Shown: one piece after another, positions 35,225 to 45,724 of the stretch
Numbering within the stretch: the first letter of the stretch is position 1
Layout: each line of letters opens with the position of its first letter
Assembly (NCBI GenBank): GCA_963921825.1
Contig: OY997591.1
Coordinates: 16,053,515 to 16,117,514, forward strand
DNA: 64,000 nucleotides
Source of the DNA: Erodium maritimum
Lineage: Eukaryota > Streptophyta > Magnoliopsida > Geraniales > Geraniaceae
Direction of reading: 5' to 3'
Notes under the pieces: generated by a model
The model's database searches: none
What the model saw: only the letters and a program-made list of their open reading frames with translations
Told to the model about the DNA's origin: nothing
Translations under genes and position numbers: made by a program

Positions 35225-35800
35225 GTGGCCCTTCCACCACCCCCTAGAGGCGGACCTCAGGCACCGCAGGGCCAGGTGTACGCGGTCGCCGACTCTCGAG
35301 TTGAGGGACATCACTCCGGTCATAAGACCCCTCAGGGTACCTGCTTGGTTTACAATTCATGGGCGTCTTTCTTATTCGATACTGGGCATCACATTCTTTC
35401 ATCTCTTCTACTTTCGCTGGTATGTTGGGGTTACGGGTAGAGCCATTGAGTTGACCTTTATATCTTGACACCCCGGTTACGGGGGATGTGGTCCTAAGTA
35501 GCGTATGTCGTTCATGTGAGATTAGAGTGGATGATTGCCCTTTTCTTGGTGATTTTCTTGTGTTGTACATGACGACATTTGACGTGATCTTGGGGATGGA
35601 ATGGCTTGCGAGGTACCGGGCGTCGATCGACTGCTATCGGCGGCAAGTGACGGTGGTATTGGGCGACACGATCGTCACTTGTGTCTTGGGCAGCAGGAAC
35701 GGAGTTATCCTGTCAGCATTGACCGTGGGAGATGAGGTGGAGACCGTGCAGAGCAGAGAGCTGCCACGAGTGGTGTGTGAGTTTCCGTAGGTCTTTTCGG
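35225..35800 (+). pseudogene. Aspartic protease region of pol, frameshifted
   Basis: The active-site triad D-T-G is present (35378-35386, context SFLFDTG), but a base is missing right after it, so the downstream part is out of frame. The following frame (from 35488) resumes with DVILGMEWLARYRASIDCY, the usual end of the Gypsy protease domain. The protease normally cuts the Gag-Pol polyprotein. Confidence 0.8.
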
Positions 35801-35849
35801 AGGAGTTTTCGGGATTACCGCATGTGTCGAGGTTGAGTTCAGGATTGAC

Positions 35850-37371
35850 TTGATGCCAGGAACGGCGCCGATATCGATGGCTCCGTACCGGTTTGCACCA
35901 GCCGAGTTGGTCAAGTTGAAGCGACAACTCGAGGAGCTTCATAAGAAGGCATTTATCCGCCCGAGCACTTCACCGTGGGGAGCGCCCGCCCTCTTTGTGA
36001 ACAAGAAGGGTGGAGCATTGAGGATGTGCATCGATTACCGGAAGTTGAACCGGGTCACCGTGAAGAACCGCTACCCGATGCCGAGGATTGATGACCTGTT
36101 CGACCAGTTGAGAGGAGCGAAGTGCTTCTCGAAGATTGATCTACGATCCGGGTATTATCAGTTGAGAGTCCGAGAGGAAGACGTGGATAAGACCGCATTT
36201 CGGACCCGGTATGGTCACTATGAGTTTCTGGTGATGTCGTTCGGGCTGACGAACGCGCCTGCAGCGTTCATGGATCTGATGAACGGTATCTTCCGACCTT
36301 ACTTAGATCATTTTGTCATGGTATTCGTAGATGATATTCTGATCTACTCGCCGAGTATGGAGGCGCATATGGAGCATCTAAGGACGGTTTTGACCTTGTT
36401 GCGCACTCACCAGTTGTACGACAACTTGGAGAAGTACGAGTTCTGGCTCGCCGAGGTGCAGTTCCTCGGACATGTCGTGTCTCGAGAGGGTATGATGGTC
36501 GATCCGGCAAAGATCGACGTGGTTTCGAAGTGGGCACGACCCATGAGTGTCTTTGAGATCCGCAGCTTCCTAAGCTTGGCAGGATATTATCGACGGTTCG
36601 TCCAGGATTTCTCGTGCCTGGCCGCGCCGATGACTACCTTGACACGCAAGGGAGCCGAGTTTGTGTGGACTGATGATTGCGAGCGGTCATTCTCCGAGCT
36701 GAAGGCTCGTCTGACTACCGCACCCGTGTTGATAGTGCCGGAGCGCGGGATCGGATATGATGTGTATTGTGATGCGTCCGGTGAGGGACTAGGGTGTGTG
36801 TTGATGCATTACGGGAAGATAGTTGCTTATGTCTCCAGACAGTTGAAGACGCATGAGCGCAGCTACCCTACCCATGACTTAGAGTTGGCAACAGTCGTCT
36901 TCGCGCAGAAGAGTTGCCGACATTACCTGTATGGAGAGAGGTTTCGAGTGTTCTCGGGTCACAAGAGTCTCAAGTATATCTTCTCCCAACGAGACTTGAA
37001 CATGCGCCAGAGGCAATGGATGGAGTTACTTGAGGAGTACGACTTCAAGCTACTCTACTGTCCGGGTAAGGCGAACGTCGTCGCCGATGCCCTAAGTAGG
37101 AAGTCGATCCATTGCCTTGCTGGTATATCAATCCGAGAGTGGGACATGATGGAGGAGTTGAGCAAGTTTAGGCTTGAGCTAGATGAGATCACTGATGGTG
37201 TGGCCATGTGTTCGCTCGTGGCTCAGCCCGCACTAATTGCTAGAGTATTTGAGGTGCAGGTAGAGGATGTCGAGGCGGCAGAGATCCGGGAGAGGATTAC
37301 CAGCGGTGTTGACGCGGAGGGCTGGGAGCAAGGTACCGATCAGGGTTTACGGTACCAAGGAGGACTGTTTA
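35850..37371 (+). pseudogene. Reverse transcriptase and RNase H of pol (open, but cut by the nested LTR)
   Basis: Open for about 500 codons. RT landmarks are [39 protein letters not shown] and the catalytic FVDD box (36324-36335, context [10 protein letters not shown]). RNase H follows: [10 protein letters not shown], the glutamate in DLELATVV, and FSGHKSLKY, where family members have D-H-K-S-L-K; the catalytic aspartate is replaced by glycine. The domain ends with [12 protein letters not shown]. The frame then runs into the nested solo LTR at 37372, so integrase is no longer joined to it. Confidence 0.92.
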
Positions 37372-38149
37372 TGTAAAGCCCGCTCTTTTTAAAAGAGTAA
37401 TTTTATGCAATTTGAAACGTCAGGGTAAGAATTCGTATTAAGTGAATTTGTTTTAAAAGGAAAATAACAAAAAGGAGAAGAAGAAGAAGAAGAAGCTGTT
37501 GGGCCAGGCGCACTGGGCCAGCCAGATGGGCCAAGCCAATAAACACCGGGCCCAAGTCCATTCTAGCAACCCAACCCTAGCTCGTACTGTGCACCCTTCA
37601 TCAACCCTCAACCGCGCACGTTTCCCGAGAAAGCACACACCCCCCCCCCACTTCCTCTCTCTGTCGCAACCACCGCGCCGGCCTCACCCGCGCTCTCCTC
37701 TCTCAGCCTCTCCTTCCCTCTCACGCTGAGCCCTTGGCTCTCCTTTCCTCTCTGTCGCAAAGACTCCGTTTTCGTACGAATCGCGCGACGCCGGCGAATG
37801 ATTGGGACGGGAAGCTCGCGCGATGGGTTCGTCGTCCCGAGCTCGAGACCACCGCCATCGACGAAGGGATTGCACGATTTGTGCCTCTCTCACCCCAAAT
37901 CTGTTCCTTCACCGACTTCGCCTGACTTGGAAGCTCTCCGGCCAGGCTCGATTTGGACTGGAACAGTCGGAACACCGCCAGCGAGCTCTCTCCTCTCCAG
38001 ATCTGAGCCGGAAGGACCAACATGTCGCATTTCTGTCACCGTTCGTCCCTGCCACGACGCCGTGCTTTGCCTCTGACGCCACCGCCGGCGACCAGAGCAG
38101 CCCTGGTTTCTCCAGCCTCGTGACCAGTCCGGCACAAGTAAGGCAGGCC

Positions 38150-38390
38150 ATTGGGCCTTGTGTTTGGGCCAAGAATGGCCTCGGGCCAGAGAGGCATTTG
38201 GGCCAGTTTGGCTGGACTTGGAGACAGACCTGGGCCAGGCCCAAGCTTCTGAACCGGATCTGACTCAGGCTTTGGGTCGGGTCTGGGGTCGGGTCCGGGT
38301 CAGGCTTGGATCCGGGTTCGGATCCGGGTGCGGACCGGGTCTGGATCCGGGTTGGGCCTGGATTCGGGTCGGATCCGGGTCACAGATTTT
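38150..38390 (+). repeat. GC-rich CCGGGT low-complexity tract in the nested LTR
   Basis: Dense GGATCCGGGT, CGGGTCTGG and GGGCCTGG units on the plus strand, equivalent to the tract at 19990-20260. Confidence 0.75.
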
Positions 38391-39859
38391 ATTAAATAAT
38401 AAATTATTTATTTTGACTTCAAAATGGATTTTTTTAAAGATGTTGAGACCTTTCCGAGGACTTTGGACACACCGGAACTGATTGGGAGTTTTAACTGTTA
38501 AAAACCCATATTCGGACTTTGCCCTAGAAGACGGAGTAGGACCGAACGTCAGTAGATAGGAGACGCAACTGTTGTTTCGTCTTGAGGTAGGGAAAGTAGC
38601 GGATACTGCTTTAATTACGGAAAGTTACTAGCAAGCATGATTAGGAAATAATAATAACCGGAAAGGTCCTAGTTGGGATATAGGATGTGATTCACTAGTA
38701 TAGACGCTTTCGTTTACTAAATACCGGACGAGTCTTAGTAACATGTAGGATATGAATAACTAGCTTGATATATAAACTACGAACATGTACGATTACTGTC
38801 TTGGGAAATTGTCGTGCTGGTAGATAGGCCATGTCGAGCCTTAGGGTTGTGTGATGAGTGCTATACCCGTTGTGTGAGAGTCTAAATAAGATTATACTCG
38901 GTGTTGCACGTTGTGATTGTGTGGGAAAGTGTGCCGTGTTTGATATAATGTGAACTCTTTGTTCTGATATGACCGGGTGAGTGATAGACCGGTTGTGTGC
39001 TAGGTTGAGATGGTCCGGTTGGTATACCGAGATCGGCTTGGCTTTGTGCTGTGCGTTTATTCCCTTTTGTGTGTATCAAGAAAAGACGTAACCGGAGTAA
39101 TACCTACACCATGGGATGGTTCCGGTGTAGTGTATGGACGCCAAGGATGGCGTGATGGATGTTACCCTTCGTCTCAGTGAGGAGGAAGATATGACCAGTT
39201 CGGTACATATGTTGAGTAGTGCCCACGTCTGTGTGAGTGGAAGACATCGGACTGAGGGATTCCCGGTCGAGGATGTTACCCTTCGTCTGTGTGAGGAGGA
39301 AGATGTCGGGACTGATGTTGTGTGGTCCAGTACTATATAAGTGGTTGTGTGCATCCGGTGGTATGGCTTATGCCGTTAGATGACATCTGTGTGTGTCTCG
39401 CTTGTGCCTTCTTCTGGCTGATTGGTTTTGTGCCGTCCTACGACATTTGTGTGTGTCTTGTTGTGTGCTTTATTCTCATTGGTTGGCTGTGTGCATTTGT
39501 GTAAGTACGTTTAAGCTTGTGGAAATGGGCAGTAACGGGAAAGTGTGTTGTTGGGCTTTGTGCATTGTCTGTTGCGTGAGCCGTGCGGGCTGTCTGGCTT
39601 TGTGCATTGGGCTAAGTGAGACTTAGGTCTTGTGAGAGTGTTGGGTGTCAAGAACTGATTGTGGAAAGTGGTATGAGTTCGGTTCGTTGTGAGTTGTTTT
39701 ACGTGTTGTGGCTGAGTGAAGGCCAAGTGCTGTTTTGGAGTAATCGTTTATTTGTTTCTAAGAGTTGTGCTTTACTAGTATGCCCTAATTGGATGGTTAC
39801 CCGTTGTGATGAACTGTGGTTTAGAACCTTAACTACTTTTCCTACTGAGCGTAAGCTCA

Positions 39860-39873
39860 CCCCCCCCCCCCCC
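39860..39873 (+). repeat. Poly-C tract (14 C)
   Basis: Homopolymer inside the conserved AAGCTCACCCC segment of the nested LTR; other LTR copies have only 4 C here. Confidence 0.9.
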
Positions 39874-40144
39874 TTACTTGTGTGTTTCAGGTGTCAAGCG
39901 GGAATTGTACTAGCAGGATTCTAGGAGCTAGGGAGCTGACGGGGATTCGGGCTAGTGTCTAGAGACGTACCATTCTTTGTTGAATTATTTTACCATTGTT
40001 TTTACCGAGTCGTGACTCGTGACGTTGTTTAAAGTTCTAAACTACTATTTGAGACCGTATTGGCTTTACTTTCCTTTAAATTTATTATTATTTTAAGTTC
40101 ACGTCTCTAGTCCGGTCAAAACCGGATTTGAGGCGTGACAATTT

Positions 40145-41340
40145 GTGCCGTGCAGCTGTAGAGACGACGTGTTGAGAGAGTCTCATCACTCACGTCTTGC
40201 TGTGCACCCGGGTGGCACCAAGATGTACCGGGATGTCAGGCGGCAGTTTTGGTGGAGCGGGATGCAGAGAGCATTTGCGGAGTTCGTCTCGAGGTGCTTT
40301 ACTTGTCAGGAAGTGAAGGCTGAGCATCAATGTCCCGCCGATTTACTACAGCCATTGCCGATTGCACAGTGGAAGTGGGAGCACGTCACGATGGACTTCG
40401 TGTGTGGCTTACCGAGGTCGCCGAGAGGGCATGACGCAATTTGGTTAGTGGTCGACCGACTGACCAAGTCGGCGCACTTTTTATCCATGAGGATGACCGA
40501 TACGGTCGACACTCTGAGCCGTCTATACGTTCATGAGATTATCCGTCTTCACAGGGTTCTAGTGTCGGTTGTGTCCGACAGAGATCCTCGTTTCACCTCC
40601 AAGTTCTAGGAGAGCTTGCACAGAGCACTAGGGACCGAGGTCCTGCTCAGTACAGCGTATCATCCGGAGACAGATGGACAGTCAGAGCGCACGATTCAGA
40701 TCTTAGAGGATATGTTACGGGCATGTGTGTTGGACTTCGGAGGGTCATGGGAGGACCACTTACAATTGGCTGAGTTCGCCTACAACAACAGCTTCCAGGC
40801 CAATATCGGGATGGCACCGTTTAAGGCGTTGTATGGTAGGCCATGTCGATCGCCCGTGTGTTGGGCAGAGGTGGGAGACAAGAGTTTACTAGGTCCGGAT
40901 CTTGTCCGAGAGACGACCGAGAAGGTCGCGCTGATTCGGGAGCGGTTGAAGACCGTGTAGAGTCGACAGAAGAGCTATGCTGATAGACGGGGCCGACCTC
41001 TCGAGTTTACAGCTGGTGATCATGTGTTTCTGAGGGTGAGCCCGAAGAAGGGGCTAGTGCGGTTCAACCGCGGCGGAGGCAAGTTGGCCCCACGGTTTAT
41101 CGGGCCTTTTGGGGCAGAGTGGGAGCCGTTGCTTACCATCTTGCATTGCCACCGCAACTTGGGAACGTTCATAACGTCTTCCATGTTTCCCAACTGCGGA
41201 AGTACACTGCGGACCCCTCCCACGTTATTGAGTAGACAGACATCGAGGTAGCTGAGGAAGTTTCGTATGAGTCGACCTAGGAGCGCGAGTATGAGGTTCG
41301 CGCGAAGTACCCCAGCCTGTTCGACCCTTGAAGTACGTTC
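40145..41340 (+). pseudogene. Integrase of the large Gypsy element, with stops
   Basis: The zinc-binding HHCC region has HHSRLAVHPGGTKMYRD and CFTCQ. The DDE core shows the first Asp in MDFVCGLP, the second in VSDRDPRF and the Glu in DGQSERT. A TAG at 40607-40609 stands where the family has tryptophan (TSRFW), splitting the core. A second TAG at 40958-40960 precedes the C-terminal region with GDHVFLRVSPKKG, which then loses frame near 41130. No chromodomain can be read. Confidence 0.88.
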
Positions 41341-41381
41341 ACTTTAAATTTCGCGTACGAAGTTTTTTTAAGGGGGTAGAT

Positions 41382-43637
41382 TGTAAGAACCACCCCCGGT
41401 CGATCCCGATCGAACTGGTGATTTTTTTTATGAAAGTTGACTTTCTGCCGGAAAAGTTAACCGATGACTCCATGAGTCATTCGGGACCTTTCCGAGACCC
41501 AAAAAGCTTAACCGTCGTTACGGTTAGATTAGTTGGGTCGTTTCCTTTCAAACGACTTCTTTTGTGAAAAAGTCAATCCGGGGTCAAACTAAACCTAATT
41601 AAAGAATAAACATAATTAAATTAATGAGCTGGATTTTATTAAGTATGAAATGAACCCCACATGGACACTTGTTCATGTTGGCTTGGAGGAGAAGAAATGG
41701 GTCTAGAAAGACTCATTTACCCTTAGTCGGATCAAAATAGGATGAAGGAAGTTAAAGGGCAAACTAGATATTTCCCACCAAGGTATTAAGGCAACAATTG
41801 AAGGCATTTCAGCACATTTCTATAGTGATGGGCGAAATTAGCAAGGAGAGGAAGAAAGAGAGGTTCCATGGAGGCTTGAAGAAGAAGCAAAGGGAAAATG
41901 GGAGACTTTAAGTTGATTCCTACCTCAAAACATCTCAAAAACATCATTTTTCTTCTTCTATTCTCCATTTCTAAGGTAAAGCTTCAAACCATTTTCGTTT
42001 TTGAAGAAGATTAATTATGGGTTTGATGGAAAAATGTTTAAACTAGTTGGGTTTTCATGGGTTTGTGTTTAGATGATGATTTATGAAGAGAAAAGGGAGA
42101 TGGATGATGGATTTTAGGTCAGAAATGGAGGTTTTGAGGTTTAATTTCGTGGAAATGGAGCTGGAGGAAGAAGAAGGACGAAACTGTCCAGACCCGTCAC
42201 GGATCCGTGAGGATGACCGTGACGGAGTGCGTCACGGCTCCGTGATGGAGACCGTGATGGTGCAGGTCACGGCTCCGTGAAGATGACCGTGACGGTGAAG
42301 ATCACGGCTCCGTGACCCAGACCGTAACGGAGGCCGTCAAGGCTCTGTGACCCGAACCGTGGTAGATCAGAATTTGGCTTTTGGGCCCATTTTAGTCGTT
42401 TTCGAGTAATTAGGAAGACCACATTTAACCAAGTCTATTGGGGGGTTAAATTGGGTTATTTACTCGTTAAACCGCTTTTAAATTAGCGTTAATTCTTGGA
42501 TTGCTTGTGATCTTAGACGTTGGTTTCGAGCTCGGCGGAGGAGGCTACTAGGCGACTCGAGTTGACTAAGCGTTTGGTTAGCATTCGAGGTAGGGAAAGT
42601 AGCGAATACCAGTTTAATTGCGGAAAGTTACTACTATGCATATAGGTTTTGATTAAATGCTATAATTATAGAATTGCATGTAGGATGTGAGGAACGAGTG
42701 AAATGAGGGATAGCTTGCGGGCCATGTCGTGCCCGTAGGTTTGGGAATTGTTGTGCTGTAGAATTGCATGTGGGCGATGTCGTGCCTTAGGATTGCGTGT
42801 TGGTTGTGGTGTTATGATTGATGACTTGTGATGTTGATATGTGATTTATCCGTTGTTAGATTGAGGATCATGATATGGTATGCTCGGTATGATATGTGTG
42901 GTATGACGTGAACCTTGCCTTGTGATATGATCGGGTGAATGATAGACCGATGTGTTGTGTTCGGTAAGATTGGTTGGCTTGGTAAGCCGTTAATTGAACT
43001 ATGACTGTGTGATGTGTTTGAGATATTCGTGGGTGTGATCCGATACGATATGTTCCGAGACGAGGTCAGTACGATACCTACATCGAGGGGGTATCCCGGT
43101 GTAGGGTATCTAGGCCGAGGTTGTGGTCCCACGTACGCGGTCCCCCGGTGTTACTAGTTCTGGTACGATACCTACATCGAGGGGGAACGTCGGTGTAGGG
43201 TATCTAGGCCGAGGATGGTGTGATCCGTACCCCGATGATGTGTGGTCCGGGAAAACATCTAGGCCGATGATGTGTGGTCTGGTATGATGTATCGCGAGTT
43301 GTACCCCGATGCCGTGTTTCCGGGAAGATATCTAGGCCGATGTTGTGTGGTCTGGTACGATATGGTTGAGTCGGGCTGTGGACAGCCGGCGGAGTTCGGG
43401 GACTGCTGTACGGGACGTGTGGTTGTTCTACTGTATGTTGTTGCTTGATGACTAGTTGTGTGAGAAGTTTAAGTGTTGTCATAGACATGTGAGTGTGGTT
43501 TGTGATTATGTGATTTCCCTGGATGTCGTTAGTTGTTGTGCCTTGCTAGTATGCCCTAATTGGACGGTTACCCGTGGTGGTGAACGGATAACTCGTCACC
43601 TTAACTACTTTTTCCTACTGAGCGAAAGCTCGCCCCT
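41382..43637 (+). repeat. 3' LTR, truncated
   Basis: Matches the 5' LTR from its first base (TGTAAGAACC) to the segment GCTCGCCCCTT, then stops; the last about 280 bp of the LTR are missing. What follows is Harbinger/NAM-type sequence. Confidence 0.9.
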
Positions 43638-44481
43638 TACCACTACCTCTGCAGTGGTAAACCATCAACTAGTGGTTAGCTATTTTTGAAATTTAAATGA
43701 TTTTCAAAAGAAGGCCAAAACAAAGTACAAATTTTATTACAAGCAAGGAAAGACAATGTTTAAACAAATGACATTTAAACAAATATAAGATAGTTCAACT
43801 ACTCAATCGCGCCAATGTAGATATGTCACTTCGATTGATCTTTGAGGAAGTTCCACCAAATATATTTTGTGAATTTTTCATGTTTCTCTTCGTAATCGTC
43901 CTACGTCTCCTTCTTTGGTTTCTCCTTTTTGATATTTGACATGGTCCCGATAGATTTCATCAAAGTGCTTGCACTTCTGGTTGTTACTGCCTCAATGATC
44001 CTTGACTTGTTTATGAGTCTGTTTGGGAAACTCTTTGTCTCCTAAAGCTAAGAAATTAAGGTAAAGTTTTTCCCAATATTTTCCAACCAACCTCAGTATG
44101 TTCTATCCACATGATCATGAGATGCATTTCTTCCTCAACAGACCATAAGGGGCCACCAACCGGTGAACTCATTCTTTGGAGAGAAAAAAAAGGAGATGAA
44201 ATGTACGAAGGAGGAGAAAATTAGAGAGAAGTTTGTGAGTGAAATGAAGGAGTAAAGGGGCTTTTATAGGGAGGGAGGCGTCTGTTGCATCGTGGTAGAG
44301 ACGACGGGGAAGCCATTATTCCTCGAATAGTGTTCAAAACATGGAAAATGAGAAATCCAAAATCCGTTCATTATATATTTTTAAAAAGAAGATACAAGGC
44401 GAAAAAAATATATACAAACTGACAATCTATTTCTACATTGCCTTGCAAATTCAAAGTTGTCCGAATTGTTTCGCGATGCTC
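43638..44481 (-). mobile_element. PIF/Harbinger-type element, copy 2 (inverted relative to copy 1)
   Basis: Homologous to 15372-16180 in reverse orientation. The border GAGCATCGCGAAAC (minus strand, ending at 44481) is the same as in copy 1. The other end lacks the last about 120 bp present in copy 1 and directly joins the truncated Gypsy LTR. It contains a broken Myb/SANT-like frame beginning at 44172 (MSSPVGG, WSVEEEMHLMIMW). Confidence 0.6.
43825..44172 (-). pseudogene. Myb/SANT-like ORF in Harbinger copy 2, broken
   Basis: Same protein as at 15680-16024, with independent stops and frameshifts. The N-terminal WSVEEEMHLMIMW is readable from the start codon at 44172. Confidence 0.6.
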
Positions 44482-44588
44482 TATAGAAGCATGTTTCGAG
44501 CATCCAAATCTGGCTGGGTCATCGTCGAGGTGTCTTGGTTATTAATCGTTGCGAACGAATCAAGCAAACTACTGAGGGTCTTTTGTTT

Positions 44589-45387
44589 CTACTCAGTAAT
44601 GATGCGAATGTCCGCCGCCTGAACACTTAGATACTTAAATGTGCATCCATTATCGGTGCCCCCTAGTCCATCATTTTCCTTTTCCTTTAGCTTTAGCCTT
44701 CGATTTTTCCAGTCATGTCGGACATTCAAATCGTGCTCGGTTCCTTTGGTCGATGTGTAGTTGCAATTGTCTTCCAACCTTGTACGCTTGCTTGCTTCAC
44801 TTTCTATGTCGGGTTCCGAGTCGAGGTCTACTTGACATTGAGAGAACTTTTTGACATCCCACTTAGGGTGACCCCTCACTATAATCCAAACATGCTTAAA
44901 AAAAACTCATGTTTCTCCTCGTTTATGTAAGCAATTTCAATTTTGACCATGATTTGATCATTGCTCTGCCCACTTTACACCTAAAGACACTGAAATTGGT
45001 TGACCCTTTTGTTCACCTGATGTCAGTGGTCCTTGCAATTCTTCCAGGTCCAAGTTGGGTTAGATGATTTCCTCTTCCGTATGACATTCTCCCCGCTTGA
45101 GTCTAGTATGCTTATGTCTTTTACGCCTTCCCTCTGATGCTATCAGTAGAACTATTGAGTCGTGCCCTTACTAACCATTCCTCATCATCAATGCTCCATT
45201 TGATTCTCGTAGGTGCAGATGATGTTGATTTCGTTACTCGGCTCCTCGAGGTCTTGGACAGCACCGACTAGGTGGGTTGGATGAGCGAGCCTATGGATCT
45301 GATGTAAGAGTGAAGCTTTTCTTCATTCACGGGAACGTTCAACTTCATATCTTCGAGAAGTAATTCATAATCGTTGGTGTCGGCCAT
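44589..45387 (-). pseudogene. Second NAM-associated/Myb-like protein of Harbinger type, broken
   Basis: The start codon at 45387 gives MADTNDYELLLEDMK. After an in-frame TAG the frame continues with RIKWSIDDEEWLVRARLNSS and later RGHPKWDVKKFS, which correspond to the Myb/SANT core and the HPKW motif of the NAM-associated C-terminal domain in plant PIF/Harbinger accessory proteins. Several frame breaks lie between these parts. It lies upstream of, and in the same orientation as, Harbinger copy 2 and is a different member of the family. Confidence 0.6.
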
Positions 45388-45539
45388 AAAAGAAAGCTTG
45401 TAGAGACATGAGTTTGTAATGGGAAAAGTGTGGTTTAAGTTTTTGGGTAAATAGTGTATATATAGGAAATTAGGGTTTTTTCAAAAATCGGTAGACCACG
45501 TGTCGACGATTAGTATTTTTAACAAAACCTTGTTAGTAG

Positions 45540-45640
45540 GTGATAAATATCATTACAACTATGCATTAGGGATCAAACCCGGGTTGTATCATGACATGGT
45601 ACTATACCGTTATACCATTGATACCTCGGTGATATTAATA
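45540..45640 (-). repeat. tRNA-like SINE head or tRNA relic
   Basis: On the minus strand GGTATCAATGGTATAACGG is followed about 30 bp later by ACCCGGGTTTGATCCC, resembling the A and B boxes of tRNA-derived sequences. I cannot fold it into a full tRNA. A SINE head or a tRNA pseudogene is possible. Confidence 0.3.
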
Positions 45641-45724
45641 ACAACAATAATACAATTATTAAAATTATTTAGATGAATTTTATTCTCTACGTAATTCAAG
45701 AAAAACCATAAACGTCCTTCTCTC

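Larger units (their letters stand above)
37367..40145 (+). mobile_element. Nested solo LTR inside pol
   Basis: The LTR runs from TGTAAAGCCC (37372) to AGGCGTGACA (40140), 2769 bp. Its start is homologous to the solo LTR at 18343 and it carries the same ordered landmarks: GC-rich tract 38150-38390, GAGGTAGGGAAAG near 38584, TACTGAGCGTAAGCTCACCCC near 39843. The flanks are GTTTA (left) and ATTTG (right); joining the pol halves suggests an original GTTTG duplicated and then altered by one G-to-A change on each side. It interrupts pol just upstream of the integrase zinc-binding region. Confidence 0.85.
30425..43637 (+). mobile_element. Large Ty3/Gypsy retrotransposon, 3'-truncated and containing a nested solo LTR
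   Basis: 5' LTR 30425-33041, primer-binding site 33045-33057, gag, protease, RT, RNase H, integrase, polypurine tract AAGGGGGTAG (41370-41379), 3' LTR 41382-43637. The order protease-RT-RNase H-integrase defines Gypsy; long LTRs and the iMet primer suggest the chromovirus (Tekay/Del-like) group, though no chromodomain is legible. Left flank is GACCT; the matching right flank is lost. The two LTRs are very similar over their shared length, so insertion was fairly recent, but coding frames hold several stops, many of the TGG-to-TAG kind. A solo LTR (37372-40140) separates RNase H from integrase. Confidence 0.92.

Noticed and set aside
35850..37376. 508-codon open frame considered as a host gene
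   Set aside because: RT and RNase H motifs in Gypsy order, flanked by gag, integrase and LTRs; it is a retrotransposon pol fragment.
45540..45640. Functional tRNA gene
   Set aside because: A and B box-like strings are present but I cannot fold an acceptor stem or identify an anticodon arm; kept only as a weak SINE/tRNA-like relic.
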